From Defluviicoccus sp. (GTDB taxonomy: Bacteria; Pseudomonadota; Alphaproteobacteria; MPNO01), in NCBI GenBank assembly GCA_022823775.1, contig JAJEHI010000080.1, forward strand, positions 1 through 64,000: a DNA stretch of 64,000 nt. The letters run 5' to 3'. The translations under genes were made by a program, and so were the position numbers. The notes under the pieces were generated by a model. That model made no database searches, was not told the origin of the DNA, and was given only the letters and a program-made list of their open reading frames with translations. This document shows, piece by piece, positions 60,231 through 64,000 of this stretch; the stretch's first letter is position 1, and the number at the start of each line of letters is the position of its first letter.

Positions 60231-63200
60231 ATGCCAGCCAAAATCGAGAGAACACTTGCGTACGACGATCCTCGGCATGGGCGAAAGGTCATCGGTCAAG
60301 ACAAAATCGAGGATTTTCGCGGCCCGGTCGTCATTCTCGGCGACCCGGGATTGGGAAAAACCGAGCTCACCAGATGGCTTGGCGATCGACCTGGCGAGAA
60401 GTACGTCCGCGCGGGCACTCTCACGCGTTCCGCCAGGCCGGAGTCGTTGGTTTCCCACGGTGAGCGAATCGTCGTGGATGGACTTGATGAGATCGCTTCC
60501 GCGGCTCCGGGGAGCGCGGTCGAAGCTGTGCTCAAGAAGCTTTCGGCGATGGATTACCCTCCGTTCATTCTCTCCTGTCGTGAGGCCGACTGGCTGGGCG
60601 GCGCGGATCGGGTCAAGATCGAGGACGACTATGGCGTTCCCCCCGCGCTGCTTCACCTGCAGCCCTTCACCCGTGACGATGCGCGCGCCTTCCTTTCGGA
60701 GGAGTTTCCCGAAATCGACGCGGAAGGTCTCCTCGATTATCTTTCGGATCGCGGGATCGAGGGTCTCTACGGAAATCCCCTGACCCTGAGAATGCTGGGC
60801 GAGGTCGCCCGGGGACCGGGAACCCTTCCGGAAACCCGTGCCGAGCTCTTCGATCGCGCCTGCCGCGTCATGCTCAAGGAGAGGAATCCGCGCCACCAGG
60901 GAGCTTCGCATACCCGGACCGGCGAACAGGACCTTCTCTTCGGGGCCGGCGCCATCTGCGCGACGCAGCTATTGTGCGACCATAGCGGCGTTTACGTAGG
61001 CCCCAACGCGGAAACGCCCGACGGCTTCCTTCACATCGCGGATGTCAAAGGGCTTCCGCACGGCGAGGCGGCCAACGAAGCGCTCAAGACCCGCCTGTTT
61101 CAGGGCGAAGAAGAAAACCGCTTAACGCATGTCCATCGGGTCATAGCGGAATATCTTGGAGCCAAATGGCTCGCGTGTTGCTTCGAGGACGGCGTCTCCG
61201 AGAAACGTATTTTCGGCCTTTTCCGCCAAGGCCAAGGCGTGCCGACCTCGCTGCGCGGGCTACACGCGTGGATGGCCCATTTCAGCGAATCGCTGGCCGG
61301 CCGTTGCATAGCCGCCGACCCGTACGGCGTCTTGCGCTACGGCGATGCGGAAACCCTCAGCCTGGAGCAGGCGAGGACGCTTTTCTCAGCCCTTGAGCAG
61401 CTTTCCGAACAGGACCCCTATTTTCGGTCGGAGGACTGGGGGCGACATCCGGCATCGGGATTGATGCGTCTGGAGTTCAAGGACAACATCCGTGCGCTCA
61501 TCGAATCGCCGGACCGCCTTACGCAGTTCACCGATCTCCTGCTCGAAGCGATGGCTGGAACCGACCTGGCACGGGAACTGACACCCGTTCTGGAAGCAAT
61601 AATGTTCGACCGGGGGCGCTTCTATCATGAACGGGCGTGCGCCTGGGAAGCGTTGCATGCTGCCATCGACCGGGCGGATTGGGAGTCGGTTATCCCTCGC
61701 CTCGTGGAACTCGGAGATCCAGACTCTGCACGGCTGGCATTCGAAATCCTCACCGAAATGGGGACGTCCGACGTTCCTCTTGAGGTCGTGATCGACGCCG
61801 TCCTCGGTCATATCGGGTTTGCGGGTAGCAGGGATGCCGCGTGGTCATCGCGCGGCGTCCGGTACATACCGGATGATGTCTTTCGCGGGCTCGACACCAG
61901 CCAACTTGCTGCCCTGCTCGATGGCATGGTGGAACGCGCGAAGCCACTGTTCGATGAGGTCGATCATTCGTCACAGTTCGACCTTGCGGATATTTTGAGG
62001 GGTCTGGCCATCCGGGTACTGAAAGCCGATTCGATGGTCGAACCGGAACGCGTATGGTCATGGCTCGGCTGGCTTGACGGAAGCCACGGCTATAAGGCGG
62101 AAACGAAAAAGAAGCTGGCCCTCGTATTCCAAGAAAATCGGGCACTAAGAGCAGCGATTCAGGAACATGTGCTGCTAACGCCTCGTGGAGACAACGCTTG
62201 GGTGGCCGGCCACAGCCTTACCCATACCAATCTGGATTTGTACCCGACGCCTGAGGATGTCGCTCGTACGCTGCGAACTTTGCGGGACGGTGCAGGTGAG
62301 AGGCCGATAGACCCAGGAATGTGGCGCGATCTCCTGCTGCTCAGCAGAATCGCAGAGGGTCTCCCTCCAGTCTTGCGGGATGCGGCGACGGAAGCGGCAA
62401 ACGGCGACACGGAGTTGTTGTCCATTCTCGCTGAATTGTCCGACGTCTCCGAGCCAGAGTGGAAAACCGAGCAGGAGAAGAAAAAGGCAGAATGGGAAGC
62501 GGAAAAGGAACGCTTCCTGCAAGTTGAACGCGACGCTTACGCGGCACACGCGAGCGATATTGCTGCGGCCGATATCGGTATTCTCGCCACACCGGCTCGT
62601 GTCTACCTAGGTCATCCTTACGTGCACGACGGTCACTACCTCTTCGCCTCCGAGGATCCTCCGGTAAGGCGAATAAGAGATTTTCTGGGCGAATCACTCG
62701 GCGAACAGGTGATGGACGGCTTCGTTGCCGTGCTTGAACGGGACGATCTGCCCGGTCCTCGGCAAATCGCCGAGACCCATTGCGAGAACAAGTACTGGAC
62801 CGCCGAACCACCGATGATTTGCGGCGTCGGCGAAACGCTCCGTCGAGGCCGTTCACTCGATTCACTCGACCGAACGACGCTTGCCGCAGCCTACATGGCG
62901 TTTCAACGGGAACCGGATTCTAATTCCTTGGGAGGGTTAGACATCGGTGCAGAGCTTGAGAAAGCGCTGTTCCAGAACGAAGCAGAATGGGAAAAGCACT
63001 TTCGGGACAGCATAGAGCCCCAAATGGACCGCGGTCGCGAACATGTCGTGGAATTTTACCGGCTTACCGATAAGCCCAAACTCGCCAACCTAGCGGGACG
63101 CCTCGCCGTAGAATGGCTGCACAGCTACCCGGCGATGTCCCTTAGCAACCAGTCGGCGCTGCTTGCATGCGCGCTCCATAATGCCCCTCAGGAGTCTGTG

Positions 63201-64000
63201 CGCGCGCTGATCATCGACCGTAGGGCGACCCTCGACCCGGGCCACGAGGCAACTCCGTTGTGGCTGTCCGCGGCCTATGCCGCCGACTTCGACAATTGCC
63301 GCGATGACCTCAGCGAGGCGGCGCTGCGCGACCCGAGTTTCGTATGGATCATTCGGGACCGGGTCGCGCCGAACAGAGGTGGGCACCGCTTTGAAGAGTT
63401 TTCGGTAGAGCAGCTCGCCTTCATCGTCGAAGCCTTTGGCAAGAGTTGGAAATGGATCAACCGCCCGACGGGTACTGTCACACGAGGAAACGAAAACCCG
63501 TGGGACGCGACGGAGTTCATCCGTGGCGCGATTTACGCGATCGCCAGCCGTCCTACGCTGGAGGCGACTGAAGCATTGGCGCGGTTGGTCGCCAACCACG
63601 CCCCAACCTACGTCGATACGTTGAAGCACGCGTTGGCGCTTCAGCACAGGACCCGACGAGATCACGAATACGCCCCTCCCACAATTGACCAGCTCCAGGC
63701 GGTGATGGCGAACGGTTTGCCAGAGTCGGTCGACGACATGCGAGCTTACTTCGCGGATCGGATCGAGAGGCTTCAGGAGTTGATCCGAGGCAGCAACACC
63801 GACATGTGGGAAACGTATTGGAAAGAAAAAGACAGACCGCGGGGCGAGAACTTCTGCCGCAATAGGATGATCGAACACATCTCGGGACAATTGCCAGCGT
63901 CCATCCGGTTCGAGCCGGAGCAGCACGCGCCTCGCCAGAAACGGGCGGACATTGCCGCGATCCGCAACGACATCGGGCTACCGGTCGAGATCAAGGGACA
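60231..64000 (+). CDS. STAND/NACHT-like ATPase with a PD-(D/E)XK-like C-terminus, truncated by the window edge
   Basis: A single frame is open from 60156 to the last base, giving at least 1,256 residues from ATG 60231. GTG 60186 and TTG 60204 are alternative starts; TATACT at 60174-60179 may be the -10 box. Walker A is GDPGLGKT (37-44) and Walker B VVDGLDEI (81-88), followed by ILSCREADW, as in NACHT/STAND ATPases. The middle is helical (many Arg/Leu-rich segments such as LVELGDPDSARLAFEIL) with a charged likely coiled coil at about 740-765. At the edge, RADIAAIRNDIGLPVEIKG gives Asp1240, Glu1253 and Lys1255, a PD-(D/E)XK pattern, so the effector is probably a nuclease. GC is lower than in the metabolic regions. 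It is co-directional with the restriction operon. Antiviral function is inference. Confidence 0.8.
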   Translation, partial: MPAKIERTLAYDDPRHGRKVIGQDKIEDFRGPVVILGDPGLGKTELTRWLGDRPGEKYVRAGTLTRSARPESLVSHGERIVVDGLDEIASAAPGSAVEAVLKKLSAMDYPPFILSCREADWLGGADRVKIEDDYGVPPALLHLQPFTRDDARAFLSEEFPEIDAEGLLDYLSDRGIEGLYGNPLTLRMLGEVARGPGTLPETRAELFDRACRVMLKERNPRHQGASHTRTGEQDLLFGAGAICATQLLCDHSGVYVGPNAETPDGFLHIADVKGLPHGEAANEALKTRLFQGEEENRLTHVHRVIAEYLGAKWLACCFEDGVSEKRIFGLFRQGQGVPTSLRGLHAWMAHFSESLAGRCIAADPYGVLRYGDAETLSLEQARTLFSALEQLSEQDPYFRSEDWGRHPASGLMRLEFKDNIRALIESPDRLTQFTDLLLEAMAGTDLARELTPVLEAIMFDRGRFYHERACAWEALHAAIDRADWESVIPRLVELGDPDSARLAFEILTEMGTSDVPLEVVIDAVLGHIGFAGSRDAAWSSRGVRYIPDDVFRGLDTSQLAALLDGMVERAKPLFDEVDHSSQFDLADILRGLAIRVLKADSMVEPERVWSWLGWLDGSHGYKAETKKKLALVFQENRALRAAIQEHVLLTPRGDNAWVAGHSLTHTNLDLYPTPEDVARTLRTLRDGAGERPIDPGMWRDLLLLSRIAEGLPPVLRDAATEAANGDTELLSILAELSDVSEPEWKTEQEKKKAEWEAEKERFLQVERDAYAAHASDIAAADIGILATPARVYLGHPYVHDGHYLFASEDPPVRRIRDFLGESLGEQVMDGFVAVLERDDLPGPRQIAETHCENKYWTAEPPMICGVGETLRRGRSLDSLDRTTLAAAYMAFQREPDSNSLGGLDIGAELEKALFQNEAEWEKHFRDSIEPQMDRGREHVVEFYRLTDKPKLANLAGRLAVEWLHSYPAMSLSNQSALLACALHNAPQESVRALIIDRRATLDPGHEATPLWLSAAYAADFDNCRDDLSEAALRDPSFVWIIRDRVAPNRGGHRFEEFSVEQLAFIVEAFGKSWKWINRPTGTVTRGNENPWDATEFIRGAIYAIASRPTLEATEALARLVANHAPTYVDTLKHALALQHRTRRDHEYAPPTIDQLQAVMANGLPESVDDMRAYFADRIERLQELIRGSNTDMWETYWKEKDRPRGENFCRNRMIEHISGQLPASIRFEPEQHAPRQKRADIAAIRNDIGLPVEIKG

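Noticed and set aside
59956-60255. Small minus-strand ORF between the endonuclease and the ATPase genes
   Set aside because: It has no ribosome-binding site or family resemblance and overlaps both real genes. I treat the 239 bases from 59992 to 60230 as promoter and leader sequence.
1-64000. CRISPR arrays, prophage genes and insertion sequences
   Set aside because: I looked for regularly spaced direct repeats, transposase or integrase motifs and phage structural genes, and saw none in the window.

Overview
This 64 kb window is very GC-rich chromosomal DNA, densely coded on both strands and mostly in short co-directional groups with 4-base stop/start overlaps. The gene content suggests an alphaproteobacterium: an IalB-family secreted protein, a fused salicylyl-CoA-type monooxygenase/old-yellow-enzyme, a eukaryote-like NADP isocitrate dehydrogenase and REP-like palindromes. 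Rhodospirillales or a relative is possible, but the order is a guess. There is one tRNA (Val, GAC). I see no rRNA, CRISPR array, prophage or insertion sequence.

Layout. Bases 1-6.1 kb: the 3' end of a Sir2 deacylase, a TrmH-type RNA methylase, IalB-like and SodC periplasmic proteins, a LOG-family hydrolase, a VapBC toxin-antitoxin pair and isocitrate dehydrogenase. 6.1-20.3 kb: a metabolic stretch. It holds the fused aryl-CoA hydroxylase/OYE enzyme, a hydroxycinnamoyl-CoA hydratase/lyase, an eroded antitoxin/PIN toxin pair, pterin dehydratase, a UDG-like glycosylase, cysE-cysK, a lone molybdenum hydroxylase large subunit, carboxymuconolactone-decarboxylase-like proteins, a fumarylacetoacetase-like hydrolase and a luciferase-like oxidoreductase. 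20.4-30.8 kb: a heterodimeric ABC exporter with an MFS gene, a 2OG-Fe oxygenase, a second MFS transporter, ParDE, and small cupin and phosphoesterase genes. 30.8-33.8 kb: a BsuBI/PstI-type restriction-modification pair with visibly lower GC. 33.9-44.8 kb: housekeeping genes including thpR, a FIST protein, tesA divergent from ybbA-ybbP (the E. coli arrangement), a Bax-inhibitor-1 protein, a BNR-repeat gene broken by an in-frame stop, small membrane proteins and the tRNA.

45.1-56.8 kb looks like one functional unit. It has two HyuA-type ATPase subunits, one acetone-carboxylase-alpha/HyuB-type subunit, a short protein with a uroporphyrinogen-decarboxylase-like tail, a complete NMT1/TauABC-type ABC importer and a cupin. 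The composition resembles acetone/acetophenone carboxylases with a dedicated uptake system. A roughly 110-bp repeat occurs three times in this unit, and a hairpin with a T-tract lies between its first two genes.

57.5-64.0 kb is a defence island. It holds vsr, a C5 cytosine methyltransferase and an Eco29kI-type GIY-YIG endonuclease in one overlapping operon. After these comes a giant reading frame, open from about 60.2 kb to the window edge. It encodes a STAND/NACHT-like P-loop ATPase of more than 1,250 residues that ends, where the window cuts it, in a PD-(D/E)XK-like nuclease motif. This truncated gene is the best candidate for an undescribed defence system. Family assignments rest on motifs read by eye; no database search was run.
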